A DNA stretch of 64,000 nt from Streptomyces alboniger (GTDB lineage: Bacteria > Actinomycetota > Actinomycetes > Streptomycetales > Streptomycetaceae). The stretch covers positions 7,626,001 through 7,690,000 of the forward strand of contig NZ_CP023695.1 of NCBI RefSeq assembly GCF_008704395.1. Reading direction: 5' to 3'. The position numbers and the translations under genes were made by a program. The notes beneath the pieces were generated by a model. The model saw nothing but the letters and a program-made list of their open reading frames with translations. It was not told the origin of the DNA and made no database searches. This document shows, piece after piece, positions 34,718-44,217 of this stretch (position 1 is its first letter; each line of letters opens with the position of its first letter).

Positions 34718-36478
34718 ATGGGGTTCTTCGACGATCTGGTGTTACCCGAGGAACCGGCCGCGGAGCGGACCGCGTTGGTACGGCTGAGCCCGCCGGGAGA
34801 GGGCGCCGCGCGTTACGCGCCGCCCGTCGACTGGTTCGCGCCGGTGCTGCACTCGCAGTTGGAGGTGGCCGGTGCCGGATCGCATGTCCGGGTGGTGATG
34901 ACGGGATGGTCCCTGTGGCCGCACGCGGCGACCCTGCATCTGTCAGTCTTCCGCAAGGCCCGCTGGCGGAGTGCGGACTCCGGCCGGCAGTCGGGGCTCA
35001 GGGTCGGTCTGTTGTTCTGCGACGGCCGTCGGGTGACCTCATTGGACCCCACGGTGCAGCGAGCCGTGAAGTGGACAAGGCCGGATGGAGAGAAGTCCAC
35101 GGCGATGACGGACCAGGCCGTCGGGCTGATCCCACTGGACCCCGGCTTGCACGGGTCCCGCCGGTCCCTCTTCAAGACCGACGTCGACCTGTATCTGGCG
35201 GAACTGCCACCGCCCGGCAAAGCGCATCTGGTCGTCGAGTGGCCGGACGAGGGCATCGACGAGACGCGCACCTCGATCGACACGGCCGCCTTGCATGCCT
35301 CCGCGGCGCGGGTGCTCGAGGTCTGGCCGGGCCTGGAGCCACCGGACCCCGCGGGGCAGCCGGGTTCCTTCTCGACCATCGAGATGGGAGGACCGCCTGG
35401 CTTCCTCGCCCCGCCTCTGACTGGACATCAGCGCATGATGCTGCGCCGCCAGGAGGAGGAGCGGCTGCGCTATGAGCCGCGGGCCGACTGGGAGCGGATG
35501 GCCTACGGCGATTGGGGGAACGCGGCGGTGATCCGGGCCCGGCTCGATGGGGGCGCGCCGCCCAGCACCCGCGCCGCAGGGCAGGAGTCGACCCCGCTGC
35601 ACCTGGCGGCGGAGCGCGGGGCGGCGGAAGCGGTCGCCGCCCTTCTGGCCCATGGCGCGGAGGCCGACGCACGCGATGAGGACGAGCACACGCCTCTGTG
35701 GTACGCCGCCTGCACCGTGGACGAGGGCAGCGTCCGTGCGCTGATCTCCGCTGGTGCCGATGTGTGGACCCCACAGATAGGGCCCTGGTCACCGGGCCGG
35801 CTGCTGCTGACCACACCGCTCGCTCCACTCGTCGCTGGACTGCCCGGGGCAGTGGAACTGCCTGTCGAAGAGGCCGCTGCCTTCCGGGAAGCGGACGCGC
35901 TCATCGCGGCGTGCGGCGATCGAGAGCTGTGGACCGAGGGGCTCGGTCTCTGCTTCGTGCGGGGGCTGAGCGAGGAAGAGGTCATACGGCGCCTGGGTGC
36001 TGACCCCGCCAAGTGCCCGACGGCGGACCTTGAACACGGCCCCTTCGACCTGACGGACTATGACGAACCCCTCCGCTATGCAGGCGTGGTGAGCGTGCCC
36101 GGCGCGCCCGGCGGCTGCGTGATCACACAAGAGGGGTACATGCCGAGCGACGACGCCGTGCTGCGCGCGATATCGGCAGGCACTGACGCGTACGGCATCT
36201 ACTTCAACCCCAAGGGCGGCACTTTCGGAACGCTGGCTCGGGACGGTGAAGTCGCTCTGTCCGAGGAGATCGACCTGTGGCCGGACGAGTCGGCCCCGGC
36301 CGCCCACTGGCACTTTCGCTTCTGGCAGCGACGGCACACGTTCCCCCACGGCGCCAATACCCTCGCCTACGCCGCTGCTATGGCAGGTCTGCGTATCAGC
36401 GACGCCCAGGAAGCGGTGGAACGTCGCTCGTCACGCCGCTGGGTGGAGCTGCCGCCACAGCTTCACGATGTCCCTTGA
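34718..36478 (+). CDS. Ankyrin-repeat protein with a DUF6461-like domain
   Basis: A 586-residue protein of three parts: an N-terminal domain (1-230) with a TerD-like look (H-V-R-V-V-M-T-G-W-S-L), two to three ankyrin repeats (about 285-350: S-T-P-L-H-L-A-A-E-R-G-A-A-E-A-V-A-A), and a C-terminal part (about 390-580) resembling DUF6461 proteins of Streptomyces. No membrane segment. Ankyrin repeats suggest protein binding. No family function known. Confidence 0.72.
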   Translation: MGFFDDLVLPEEPAAERTALVRLSPPGEGAARYAPPVDWFAPVLHSQLEVAGAGSHVRVVMTGWSLWPHAATLHLSVFRKARWRSADSGRQSGLRVGLLFCDGRRVTSLDPTVQRAVKWTRPDGEKSTAMTDQAVGLIPLDPGLHGSRRSLFKTDVDLYLAELPPPGKAHLVVEWPDEGIDETRTSIDTAALHASAARVLEVWPGLEPPDPAGQPGSFSTIEMGGPPGFLAPPLTGHQRMMLRRQEEERLRYEPRADWERMAYGDWGNAAVIRARLDGGAPPSTRAAGQESTPLHLAAERGAAEAVAALLAHGAEADARDEDEHTPLWYAACTVDEGSVRALISAGADVWTPQIGPWSPGRLLLTTPLAPLVAGLPGAVELPVEEAAAFREADALIAACGDRELWTEGLGLCFVRGLSEEEVIRRLGADPAKCPTADLEHGPFDLTDYDEPLRYAGVVSVPGAPGGCVITQEGYMPSDDAVLRAISAGTDAYGIYFNPKGGTFGTLARDGEVALSEEIDLWPDESAPAAHWHFRFWQRRHTFPHGANTLAYAAAMAGLRISDAQEAVERRSSRRWVELPPQLHDVP

Positions 36479-36514
36479 GCGGGCCCTGGAGGCTCTCGCG
36501 AAGGCTGCGGTGTG

Positions 36515-37051
36515 TCAGTCCTCGTCCGCACTGGACAGAGCTTCGGCGATCATGCGGGTGGCGAAGTCGGGGTCGTCGGTGATGCGGTTGATGTGTTCCG
36601 CGAGCAGGAAGGCAGTGGCTTCCAGGGGATTCATCTCCGCCTCCGTCCAGTCCCCGTACTGTTTGCGCCACAGGTTGGGGCTCAGGCCGGTGCCCGCGGC
36701 GATGACCAGGCCGGCCATGGTGGGGATGGCCTCGGGGCGGACACTCTTGGGCATCATGCGCATCGTGGTCACGAGCGTGGGCACCACGTACTCGATGACG
36801 TCCTTGCCGTGTTCCTCGTGGGCCTTCTGCAGCCACGTCATGAACATGTAGATGAGCGTGCACGCCCCGTCCAGTACGTCATGGACCTCCCTGGGACCCA
36901 GTGACGTGGCGAACTGGTTGACCAGCGCCTGGTGTTCGGAGCTGGCCCCGCTCTTGCCGTCGCGGATGCCTTTGAGTCGAGAGTCGATGATCATCAGGGC
37001 TGCGCCCACGTCGCCGACGGGAGAGTGCGCGGGATCGCAGGGCGATGACAC
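36515..37051 (-). CDS. Conserved hypothetical protein
   Basis: A 178-residue, mainly helical soluble protein. GTG start with AGGAGGAA four bases upstream, so expression is well supported. Segments such as D-G-A-C-T-L-I-Y-M-F-M-T-W-L-Q-K and A-E-H-I-N-R-I-T-D-D-P-D suggest an all-alpha fold. No recognised family and no operon partner. Confidence 0.6.
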   Translation of the reverse strand: MSSPCDPAHSPVGDVGAALMIIDSRLKGIRDGKSGASSEHQALVNQFATSLGPREVHDVLDGACTLIYMFMTWLQKAHEEHGKDVIEYVVPTLVTTMRMMPKSVRPEAIPTMAGLVIAAGTGLSPNLWRKQYGDWTEAEMNPLEATAFLLAEHINRITDDPDFATRMIAEALSSADED

Positions 37052-37507
37052 AGGATTCCTCCTCGGTGGCAGCGGTGGGCAGCGCGGCGTGTCTGTACGC
37101 TAGACGGCCAATGCGGGAAAGATCCGGCGAATGCCCTTCTTGGCGTGGAGGGGCTGTCATCCCTTCGCTAACGCGCTTTTTGTGATCGCGAATGATCTCC
37201 CAGGGGCAGAGATCGCGGGTGTTCGGGCGCTGGTTCTGCCAGGCAGGTCAGTTGTCGATGGCCTGGTAGAGGGTGGTCCAGAAGCCGTGCATGGCCCGCG
37301 CTGGATCCGGGGTGGACATCCCGTTCATCGACGACGGTAGCCTGCTCGGTCTCGGTCACGACCCCGTGTCACCGGCTGCGGAGCGTTTCGGCGACACCGT
37401 CGGCTCACTGTCAACGCCGAGCGGAGCGACAGTCCGGTGATTGAGGTGTCCGTCGCCGAACTCCGCAACCTGCTCGCCGGTGCCGATCGAGACCTGGCCG
37501 ACCCTCT
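37052..37507. other. Stretch without an intact gene
   Basis: Short open frames occur but none has a ribosome site or recognisable family. Segments such as V-I-E-V-S-V-A-E-L-R-N-L-L-A-G-A (about 37437-37484, plus strand) look protein-like and may be remnants linked to the following pseudogene. Confidence 0.4.
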
Positions 37508-37893
37508 AGCACTGGTAGCCGATTCTTCGAGATCCCGCCTCACCGGCGGCGCCACGTGGTGGCGTTCCAGCGGCGCTTGCTGGAGCTGGGGGCGCGCTCC
37601 CTCGGTCTGAACGATCAGGCGTGGAAGGTGGCCACGGAGAAGGACCTGATGGTCGAGCGGTTCGCCCGCGAAGGTATCCCCCAGATGGACACACTCACGC
37701 TGAGCGGTGCGAGCCGGTGGCCGTGCGTGGAGGCATTCGAGCGGCTGGGGCGGGATGTGGGGGCCTAGTCGACCTCGTTCCCCGCCACGGCGGTGTCGTC
37801 TTCGAAGTCGACGTCCACCCCGGCTTCAACTCCGTGCGCCCCGTCGAAACCATCGCCATCCCCTACGTCCAGGCCCACCTCGACCTGCTGTGA
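37508..37893 (+). pseudogene. Degraded ligase-like gene (ATP-grasp-like end)
   Basis: Protein-like sequence continues across a frameshift. One frame gives R-F-F-E-I-P-P-H-R-R-R-H-V-V-A-F-Q and W-K-V-A-T-E-K-D-L-M-V; after a stop near 37768 another frame gives V-V-F-E-V-D-V-H-P-G-F-N-S-V and ends at 37893. The E-V-D-V-H-P-G segment resembles the metal-binding C-terminus of ATP-grasp ligases. The assignment is tentative; the broken state is clear. Confidence 0.4.
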
Positions 37894-38041
37894 CCCCAAT
37901 CTGTATTTGGGGGGGACTTTGCATTTGCCCAGAAGGGATGGTGGCCGATGGATCGGGCGAGCCCTCTGCTCCGGTTGGACCGAGCGCCGATGAACCACTC
38001 GATCACGGCGCCCTGCGCCTGGGACGAGAGTTTCACCCGCC

Positions 38042-38722
38042 TCAGATGACGTCGGCGAGCGTGATGGCCAGGGCCAAGAGGCCGAAGGCCACCGGTGCCA
38101 CCACAAAGAGGGACAGTAGCGGCAGGAAGCCGATGAGGCCTTCGCGGATCTTGCGGCCTGGCCGGAAACGCCCGTGTGGGCGGGGCAGTTCCGTCCGCAG
38201 GTCGAGGCGTTCGGCGGCGCGGTCCGAAATGAGTACTCCCGCACCGGGCGGCCGTGCCATCAGCGCGCGACGGACGAGTACGTCGATGGTCTCGTCACCG
38301 CCCCTCAACTTGTTCAGGATGAGCCGCACGCCGTGCGCGTCCGTCAGGATCAGCCGGTCGTCGGTCCGCGTCTGGCCCGGCACCTCGAGACGGCCGACCT
38401 TGGTGAGCCGGGCGAGATCGATGGTGTGCCGCCCGGTGAGGGTGCGGGCGAAGAGGAGGTCGCCATCGTGCAGGCGGGCGTGCCAGCCCATGTGGGCATA
38501 GACCGCCACCAGGCCGCTGACGAACAGCGAGACCAGGTTCAGGATGAGGAACCCGTCGGAGATCCTCCCGGCCCGGACGAGGACGACGGGGACCGCGAAC
38601 ATGACGACGGGTATCAACAGGACGCCGCTGTCGGCGGCCAGCCGGGCGGTGCGGCCCTGTCCGGCGGAGGCCGTGGTGGTCTCGGTGGAGTCCGCGGTGA
38701 GCCCGCGCGTGTTGGTCGTCAT
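38042..38722 (-). CDS. Membrane protein with a PH-like domain
   Basis: A 226-residue protein with two N-terminal helices (about 33-75), a soluble segment of about 110 residues resembling bacterial PH-like domains (L-A-R-L-T-K-V-G-R-L ... L-I-L-T-D-A-H-G-V-R-L), and a C-terminal helix (about 198-222). Function unknown; stands alone. Confidence 0.65.
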   Translation of the reverse strand: MTTNTRGLTADSTETTTASAGQGRTARLAADSGVLLIPVVMFAVPVVLVRAGRISDGFLILNLVSLFVSGLVAVYAHMGWHARLHDGDLLFARTLTGRHTIDLARLTKVGRLEVPGQTRTDDRLILTDAHGVRLILNKLRGGDETIDVLVRRALMARPPGAGVLISDRAAERLDLRTELPRPHGRFRPGRKIREGLIGFLPLLSLFVVAPVAFGLLALAITLADVI

Positions 38723-38783
38723 GGCTGTGACGCTATCGCCCTTGGCTTCGCCCCGCGGTTTCCGGTCACGTGGCCAGGTCCAG

Positions 38784-39207
38784 TCATTCCCCGACGGCCA
38801 GCACGTGTGCGCGCCCTCCCGCGTGCGTGCCGAACTCGCCCTCCGGGTCGGCGGCTTCGACGTAGCCCGCGATCTTGTCCGGCTGCTCGGCCTCGTAGTG
38901 CATCGGCACCGCGCGCCGGGCGTCGAGAGTCTCCGCGGCAGCGGCGGCTTGGCGCGGGACCGGCGCGGCGGACAGCGGGCTTGGCGGTTGCAGGTGCGGC
39001 GCGTCGACCACCGCGCCGTTCGCGGGCAGGAACACCGAGAACGCAGTTGTCCGGCGGCTCATGAACAGCGGCGGACGACGTGGTGGCTGGTACGTGGACG
39101 GCGCCGCGGTCCCAGGATGGAGAGCGCGGTGCGCCGCCGGGACCACAAGGGCCGGCCGGGGTGATCAGCAGCTGTACCGGTCCTGGGAACCGCTCCCCGA
39201 AACGCAC
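38784..39207 (-). pseudogene. Metallo-beta-lactamase-fold hydrolase, frameshifted remnant
   Basis: The 5' part gives G-E-R-F-P-G-P-V-Q-L-L-I-T-P-A-G in one frame. The 3' part gives L-D-A-R-R-A-V-P-M-H-Y-E-A-E in another, which is the C-terminal metal-site motif of MBL-fold hydrolases. The N-terminal H-x-H-x-D-H core is missing. A decayed, truncated gene. Confidence 0.55.
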
Positions 39208-39328
39208 CGCTGGTCGTGGCGCGCGGCAGCGTCTGGAACTATCAGCCGCAGCACCTGCACGCCGTCTATCGCAGGGTTACCTCTCCTCCAGGCCCCGCAC
39301 CTCCACCACACGGATCAAGGAATTCAGC

Positions 39329-40438
39329 ATGGCGGAACTTCGCATACTCATCGTCGGCGCCGGGATCGCGGGGCTGTCCCTGGCCCGGGCCCTCGAGGGC
39401 AACGGCATGAGTGCAGACGTAGTGGAGCGCGACGGTGAACTACGTTCCGCGGGAACCGGGTTGTATCTTCCGGCCAATGCGGTGCGCGCACTGAAGCAGT
39501 TGGGCTTGGGCGATGAACTCGTAGGCCGGGCGCACCCCGTGACACGGCAGCGGATCCTCGACCACCGCGGCCGCGTCCTGGCGGAGTTCCCCCTCAGCAC
39601 GATCTGGGGCGAGGTGGGCGGCTGCTTCGCGATCAGCCGGAGCGAACTGCACGTCATGCTGCGCTCCTCGCTCGTTGCCCCGGGCATACGGCTCGGCACC
39701 GCCGTGACCGACATCAGCGCCGAGGGCACCGTCACGTTCTCCAGCGGTGAGCAGCGGACGTACGATCTCGTCGTCGGCGCTGATGGTGTCGGGTCCACGG
39801 TGCGCCGTACCGTGTTCTCCCACGAGGCACCACGTTTCCTGGGGCAGGTCTGCTGGAGGTTCGTCGCCGAGCAGACGCCGGAGAGCGCAGGGACGACCGA
39901 CTGGACCGCGCGACTGGGCAGCGGAGGTCGCACCTTTCTGACCGTCCCTCTGGATGACGACCGGGTCTACTGCTATGCCGACATCAACAGCGCGGATCCC
40001 GAGGCGCCGGCCGGTGACTGGCGGTCACTTTTCGCGGGGTTCGCCGGTCCCGTCCCGTCCTTGCTGGAACAAGCCGGGGGCGCGCACTTCGCATCGCTTG
40101 CGGAGATCGCTGTCACGGACTGGGTGCGCCCGCGCGTGGTGCTCATCGGCGACGCCGCGCACGCCTGTTCGCCCAGTATGGCCCAGGGCGGGGCGATGGC
40201 CCTCGAGGACGCCCTCGTGCTGGCGGACCTCCTCAGCACGGCGACCGCCGAGACTGTCAGCCCGGCTCTGGCCGCTTATCAGGAGCGCCGCAGGGCCCGC
40301 ATCCAGTGGGTCCTGGCACAGAACCACCGGCGCGACAAGGCCCGCAACCTTCCCTCCCCTCTGCGCAACCTCACCCTCCGGTTCGGCGGGGAACGCCTCG
40401 TCCGAACCAACCACGCACCTCTGCACGACACTCCGTAG
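39329..40438 (+). CDS. FAD-dependent monooxygenase
   Basis: A 369-residue class A flavoprotein monooxygenase: G-A-G-I-A-G-L-S-L-A dinucleotide loop at residues 10-19, the second FAD motif G-D-A-A-H-A at about residue 275, and the D-G motif in G-A-D-G-V-G-S-T-V-R (about 153-162). These enzymes hydroxylate aromatic or conjugated substrates using NAD(P)H. The ATG at 39329 has AAGG eight bases upstream. It stands alone, so a catabolic or antibiotic-inactivating role are both possible. Confidence 0.87.
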   Translation: MAELRILIVGAGIAGLSLARALEGNGMSADVVERDGELRSAGTGLYLPANAVRALKQLGLGDELVGRAHPVTRQRILDHRGRVLAEFPLSTIWGEVGGCFAISRSELHVMLRSSLVAPGIRLGTAVTDISAEGTVTFSSGEQRTYDLVVGADGVGSTVRRTVFSHEAPRFLGQVCWRFVAEQTPESAGTTDWTARLGSGGRTFLTVPLDDDRVYCYADINSADPEAPAGDWRSLFAGFAGPVPSLLEQAGGAHFASLAEIAVTDWVRPRVVLIGDAAHACSPSMAQGGAMALEDALVLADLLSTATAETVSPALAAYQERRRARIQWVLAQNHRRDKARNLPSPLRNLTLRFGGERLVRTNHAPLHDTP

Positions 40439-40503
40439 CTCCCTGCCCCTGGCATCTGGCGCGGTGCCGGAGAGCACCGGATGAGCACGGGCACCGACGG
40501 GAT

Positions 40504-41694
40504 CTACCCAGGCCTTTGGCAGTAACCCTGCTGGAAGGCAGCCCAGAAGTCCTCGTCGATCCCGGTGCCGGCGAACGAGTTCCAGTTGGTGTGGGCGACG
40601 AGTTGGTCGCGCCCGTCGCGGCTGTTGAGGACGTAGGTCAGGTACCCGGGTGCGCTGCCGCCGTGGCCGTACGCACGGCCGCACTTGGTCGCGTAGACAT
40701 AGACCCCCAGGCCGTAGGCGACAGCGGGCGGGGCGCTTCCCGTTGTGGGGACCGTGTCGGTGAGCATCCGGCGAAGCAGGCCTTGGGGCAGTAGACGTCC
40801 TCGCAGCAGGGCCCGGTAGAAGCGTGCGATGTCGGCCGCGGTCGTGACGAGGGCGCCCGACGCGCCGGCCTCGGACGGGCTGAACGCGGTGACGTCGAAC
40901 CGGGTTGGGTCCGGCGCGTTCGGCAGCAGGAGCGAGACGTCCGCGTAGCCGTGTACGTGGGCTCCGTCGATGACGGTCTGTGCCAGCGGGTACGAAGTGT
41001 CGCGCAGCCCGAGCGGGGTGAAGACGCGGCGTTCGAGGTTGGTGCGCAGATCGCGGTCGGTGATCCGTTCGACGATCAGGTCGAGGAGCAGGTAGTTGGT
41101 ATTGGAGTAGCGGAACCGGGTCCCGGGAGCTGGGAAGTACCGGGGCTGGGCGAGGCCGATCCTGATCAGCTGGTCACGGGGCCAGTACTGGTCAAGCCCG
41201 CGGAAGTAGGGAAGCAGCCCGTCGATGTAGTCGTACAGCCCGCTCGTGTGGTTGAGCAACTGGCGGACAGTGATGGGCGCGCCGGACAGTGCGTTGTCGG
41301 CGCGGACCTGGTCGGGCAGCAGGCTCTGCACGGTGTCGTCGAGGCGCAACCGGTGCTCGGCGACGAGTTGCAGGACGACCGTTGCGGTGAAGGTTTTTGT
41401 GACGCTCCCGGTGCGGAACTTCAGGTCCGGCGCCATCGGCGTGCCGGCGGCACGGTCGGCGACGCCGGCCGCGCCGAAGCGGTCGTCCGAGCCGCGGCGG
41501 GCGAGGAGGAAAGCGCCTGGGTTGGGGTTCGGGTCCGCCACCACCTGGTCGACCAAGGCTTGCAGGGCCGGGTCACGGCGGCTGCCGGCCGTCTGTCCGT
41601 CACTGGCCTGGCGTGCGGCGGCCGTACCGGGTGGCAGCAGGAGGGCAAGAGCAAGTCCCAGACCCCATAAGCGGGTTGAGCGGTGTCGGATCAT
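40504..41694 (-). CDS. Secreted serine hydrolase (class C beta-lactamase/D-Ala-D-Ala carboxypeptidase type)
   Basis: A 396-residue exported enzyme with a signal peptide (1-28) and a penicillin-binding fold: S-V-T-K (S-x-x-K, about residues 96-99), Y-S-N (Y-x-N) and H-G-G (the third motif) near the C-terminus. Such proteins are D,D-peptidases or esterases. It is divergent from a TetR gene 61 bases away, which probably represses it. Confidence 0.87.
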   Translation of the reverse strand: MIRHRSTRLWGLGLALALLLPPGTAAARQASDGQTAGSRRDPALQALVDQVVADPNPNPGAFLLARRGSDDRFGAAGVADRAAGTPMAPDLKFRTGSVTKTFTATVVLQLVAEHRLRLDDTVQSLLPDQVRADNALSGAPITVRQLLNHTSGLYDYIDGLLPYFRGLDQYWPRDQLIRIGLAQPRYFPAPGTRFRYSNTNYLLLDLIVERITDRDLRTNLERRVFTPLGLRDTSYPLAQTVIDGAHVHGYADVSLLLPNAPDPTRFDVTAFSPSEAGASGALVTTAADIARFYRALLRGRLLPQGLLRRMLTDTVPTTGSAPPAVAYGLGVYVYATKCGRAYGHGGSAPGYLTYVLNSRDGRDQLVAHTNWNSFAGTGIDEDFWAAFQQGYCQRPG

Positions 41695-41755
41695 CGCAAC
41701 GTCCTCTCCGATAGCAATATGGACGTACGGTTATAGCACGCGATACCGTCCTCTC

Positions 41756-42388
41756 GTGCCGAGAGTTGCCGACCATGACGCCCGACACGGGCAGATCACC
41801 GACGCCGTCCAACGCCTGATCGTGCGACACGGCCTCGCCGCCGTGACCGTCGCGCGGACCGCCGCGGAAGCGGGAATGTCCGTCGGTCTGGTGCAGCACT
41901 ACTTCACGGCGAAGGACGAGATGCTGCTGGCCACGTTCACCCGCGTGAACGGGCGTTTCACCGCACGGGTGGACGAGCTGGTGAACCGGGGCGAGGCCGA
42001 GGGCCGAACCATCGCCGAGATGCTGCGGCAGGCGTTGGCCGAGCTCGTGCCGCTCGACGACGCCCGCCGCGCCGAGTTCCTGGTCCGTCTCGCCTTTGCG
42101 GACCGGGCCGCGCACAACGCCCGCCTGGCCGCCGTCCAGAGAGAGACCCTCGTGGGCATCCGCTCACGCGTCGCCCAGGCCATCGACAATGGCACGGCAT
42201 GCGGCGAGGTCGCTCAGGGAATCGACGCGGCTGACCAGGCCCTGCAAATCGTTGCGTTCACCGAAGGACTCGCCCTGCACGCGCACATCGACCCCGACGG
42301 CACACCGAAACCGGCGATCCTCGCGGCGCTGGACGGCCGGCTCGGCCGCGTCTTCACGGGAACCTGTCGACATACTCAGCCCGGCTAG
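41756..42388 (+). CDS. TetR-family regulator
   Basis: A 210-residue regulator with an N-terminal helix-turn-helix (V-T-V-A-R-T-A-A-E-A-G-M-S-V-G-L-V-Q-H-Y-F) and a C-terminal TetR_C domain of the BetI-like type. I choose the GTG at 41756; no ribosome site is visible, so the transcript may be leaderless. The gap to the divergent serine hydrolase contains an AT-rich segment around GGACGTACGG that may be its operator. Confidence 0.85.
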   Translation: MPRVADHDARHGQITDAVQRLIVRHGLAAVTVARTAAEAGMSVGLVQHYFTAKDEMLLATFTRVNGRFTARVDELVNRGEAEGRTIAEMLRQALAELVPLDDARRAEFLVRLAFADRAAHNARLAAVQRETLVGIRSRVAQAIDNGTACGEVAQGIDAADQALQIVAFTEGLALHAHIDPDGTPKPAILAALDGRLGRVFTGTCRHTQPG

Positions 42389-42455
42389 AGATGGGCAAGG
42401 CGGCACCTTGGGACGCAACACCCGACGGCATCACGATGGTCGTGCTCGCTGGGTG

Positions 42456-42563
42456 TCACTTCAGGTGTCGGGTGAAGAACTGGGCCGCCGCGACCGCCGC
42501 GACCGCCGCGACCGCCGCGACCGCCGCGACCGCCGCGAACTGCGGGACGCCGGTGCGCCCGCC
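42456..42563 (-). pseudogene. 3' fragment of an alpha/beta hydrolase gene split by the IS
   Basis: On the minus strand this gives G-G-R-T-G-V-P-Q-F, then an A-A-V series, then A-A-A-Q-F-F-T-R-H-L-K and a stop: the normal C-terminus of dienelactone-hydrolase-like proteins. The A-A-V series comes from a 9-bp tandem repeat. The other part of the gene lies beyond the mobile element at 44240 and above. Confidence 0.6.
42486..42539. repeat. Six tandem 9-bp repeats
   Basis: The unit CCGCCGCGA is repeated six times inside the 3' hydrolase fragment. It encodes Ala-Ala-Val repeats on the minus strand. Confidence 0.85.
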
Positions 42564-42661
42564 CTAGCGCCCGTCTGACAATTCCCGTCGGATCAGCGAG
42601 CGTCCGCCGAGCCGGCAGTCCGGAGGTGCTCCGACCGTCCGGCGCGTTTTGCCGGGCCGGA

Positions 42662-43291
42662 TCACGAACGGCGGGCCAGCAGGTGGGCGTCGAGGAAGCC
42701 CCGTTCGGAGCCCGGATCGTGAAGCAGCCGGGCGAAGGGAACGAGCCCGGCATCGGCCAGCAGTTCGGCGAGGCGGTCCGCCGGCCAGCTGTAGGCAGGC
42801 GCCACCTTGTGGTCGAACCAGACCGGCTCCGGTCCGTCGGTCCCGAAGAAGGACACCAGGAGCAGACCACCCGGAGCCAGAACGCGTACCTGCTCGGCGA
42901 GCAGCCCCGGCAGTTCCTCCGGAGCGGTGTGGATCATCGAGTAGTGGGCCAGTACACCGCCGAGCACACTGTCCTCGATCGGCAGAGACTCCATCCGCGC
43001 CTCCTGGAAGTGCAGCGCCGGATGGGCCCGCCGGGCGTGGTCGACCATGCCGGGGGAGAGATCGAGCCCGAAGGCGTCCAGGCCCAGCTCGTGCAGCATG
43101 GCCGTCAGATGCCCGGGCCCGCACCCGACGTCAGCTGCCCGCAGGTTGCCCGTCGCGCGCACCAGTTCGGCGAAGGTGCCGATCATGGCCCGGGCGAACG
43201 GTTGTGTCTCCAGCCGGTCTGCGAACAGCGATGCGTACAGCTCGACGACTCCGTCGTAGGCCGCCCTGGTTTCGTCCTGATGATTCGCCAC
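42662..43291 (-). CDS. SAM-dependent class I methyltransferase
   Basis: A 209-residue methyltransferase with motif I in A-A-D-V-G-C-G-P-G-H-L (about 53-63), motif II L-G-L-D-L-S-P-G-M, and V-L-A-P-G-G-L-L-L-V-S-F-F. The GTG at 43291 lies a few bases after a TATAGG -10-like element, so the transcript may be almost leaderless. It sits between the inverted repeats of the IS, opposite in direction to the transposase, as a passenger. Substrate unknown; no antibiotic-resistance signature is evident. Confidence 0.8.
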   Translation of the reverse strand: MANHQDETRAAYDGVVELYASLFADRLETQPFARAMIGTFAELVRATGNLRAADVGCGPGHLTAMLHELGLDAFGLDLSPGMVDHARRAHPALHFQEARMESLPIEDSVLGGVLAHYSMIHTAPEELPGLLAEQVRVLAPGGLLLVSFFGTDGPEPVWFDHKVAPAYSWPADRLAELLADAGLVPFARLLHDPGSERGFLDAHLLARRS

Positions 43292-43327
43292 ATGCAGGAC
43301 CCTATAGCCGGTCTGATCATTGATCTT

Positions 43328-44217
43328 ATGGCAGGTCGAGGTGAGCTGACGGATGCGGCGTGGGAGCGAATAGAGCCCCTGTTGCCGCGGGTGGATGGGC
43401 GTGGTCGTCCGTGGCGTGATCACCGGCAGGTGGTCAACGGGGTGCTGTGGCGGCTGCGGACCGGGGCTCTGTGGCGCGATCTGCCCGAGCGGTACGGACC
43501 CTGGCAGACCGTCTACGAGCGGTTCGCCCGCTGGGAAGCGGACGGGACCTAGGCGAAGCTGCTGGAACACGTCCAGGCCCGCGACGACGCGGTGGGCCGG
43601 GTGGAGTGGACCGTCTCCGTCGACTCCACGATCAACCGAGCGCACCAGCACTCGGCCGGCGCCCGCAAAAAGGGGCCGCAGACGGGGACGAACTGGAAGA
43701 TCCGGGCCGCTCGCAGGAGCGTCAGGCCCTCGGCCGGTCCCGGGGCGGGCTGACCACCAAGGTCCACCTCGCCGTCGACGGCCGTGGCCTCCCTCTGTCC
43801 ATCGTGCTCACACCCGGCAACGTCAAAGACGCCACCGCCTTCGGCCAGGTCCTCGACAGCATCCGCATTCCGCGCGCTGTTACGGGCCGACCTCGTACGA
43901 CACCGGCGCGGGTGCTGGGCGACAAAGCGTATTCCAGCCGGGCGATACGCCACCTGCTGCGGCGCCGGGGCATCGTTGCCACGATCCCCGAACGCCGCGA
44001 CCAGATGGCCAACCGCTGGCGACGCGGAGCTCACGGCGGTCGCCCACCCGCCTTCGACAAAGACATCTACCGCAACCGCAACGTGTTCGAACGATGCTTC
44101 GCCCGTCTCAAGCAGTTTCGTGCGATCGCGATGAGGTTCGACAAGCTCGCCGATCGCTATCGGGCTGGAATCGTTGTGGCAGCTCTGGTCCTGTGGCTCC
44201 GCGAGCCCGCCGAGTGA
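43328..44217 (+). pseudogene. IS5-family transposase with an amber codon and -1 frameshift
   Basis: The first frame starts M-A-G-R-G-E-L-T-D-A-A-W and is a DUF4096-type IS5 orfA; it hits TAG at 43550 where relatives have Trp (D-G-T-W-A-K-L-L). Past it the frame continues (V-E-W-T-V-S-V-D-S-T) to a C-AAA-AAG heptamer at 43666-43672, a classic -1 slip site, after which the second frame gives the DDE-domain half (G-D-K-A-Y-S-S-R; F-E-R-C-F-A-R-L-K). The heptamer is probably the family's programmed frameshift; the amber codon probably kills the protein. Confidence 0.75.

Noticed and set aside
37131..37340. Small plus-strand open frame
   Set aside because: No ribosome site, no recognisable sequence, and it lies in a region with other broken frames.
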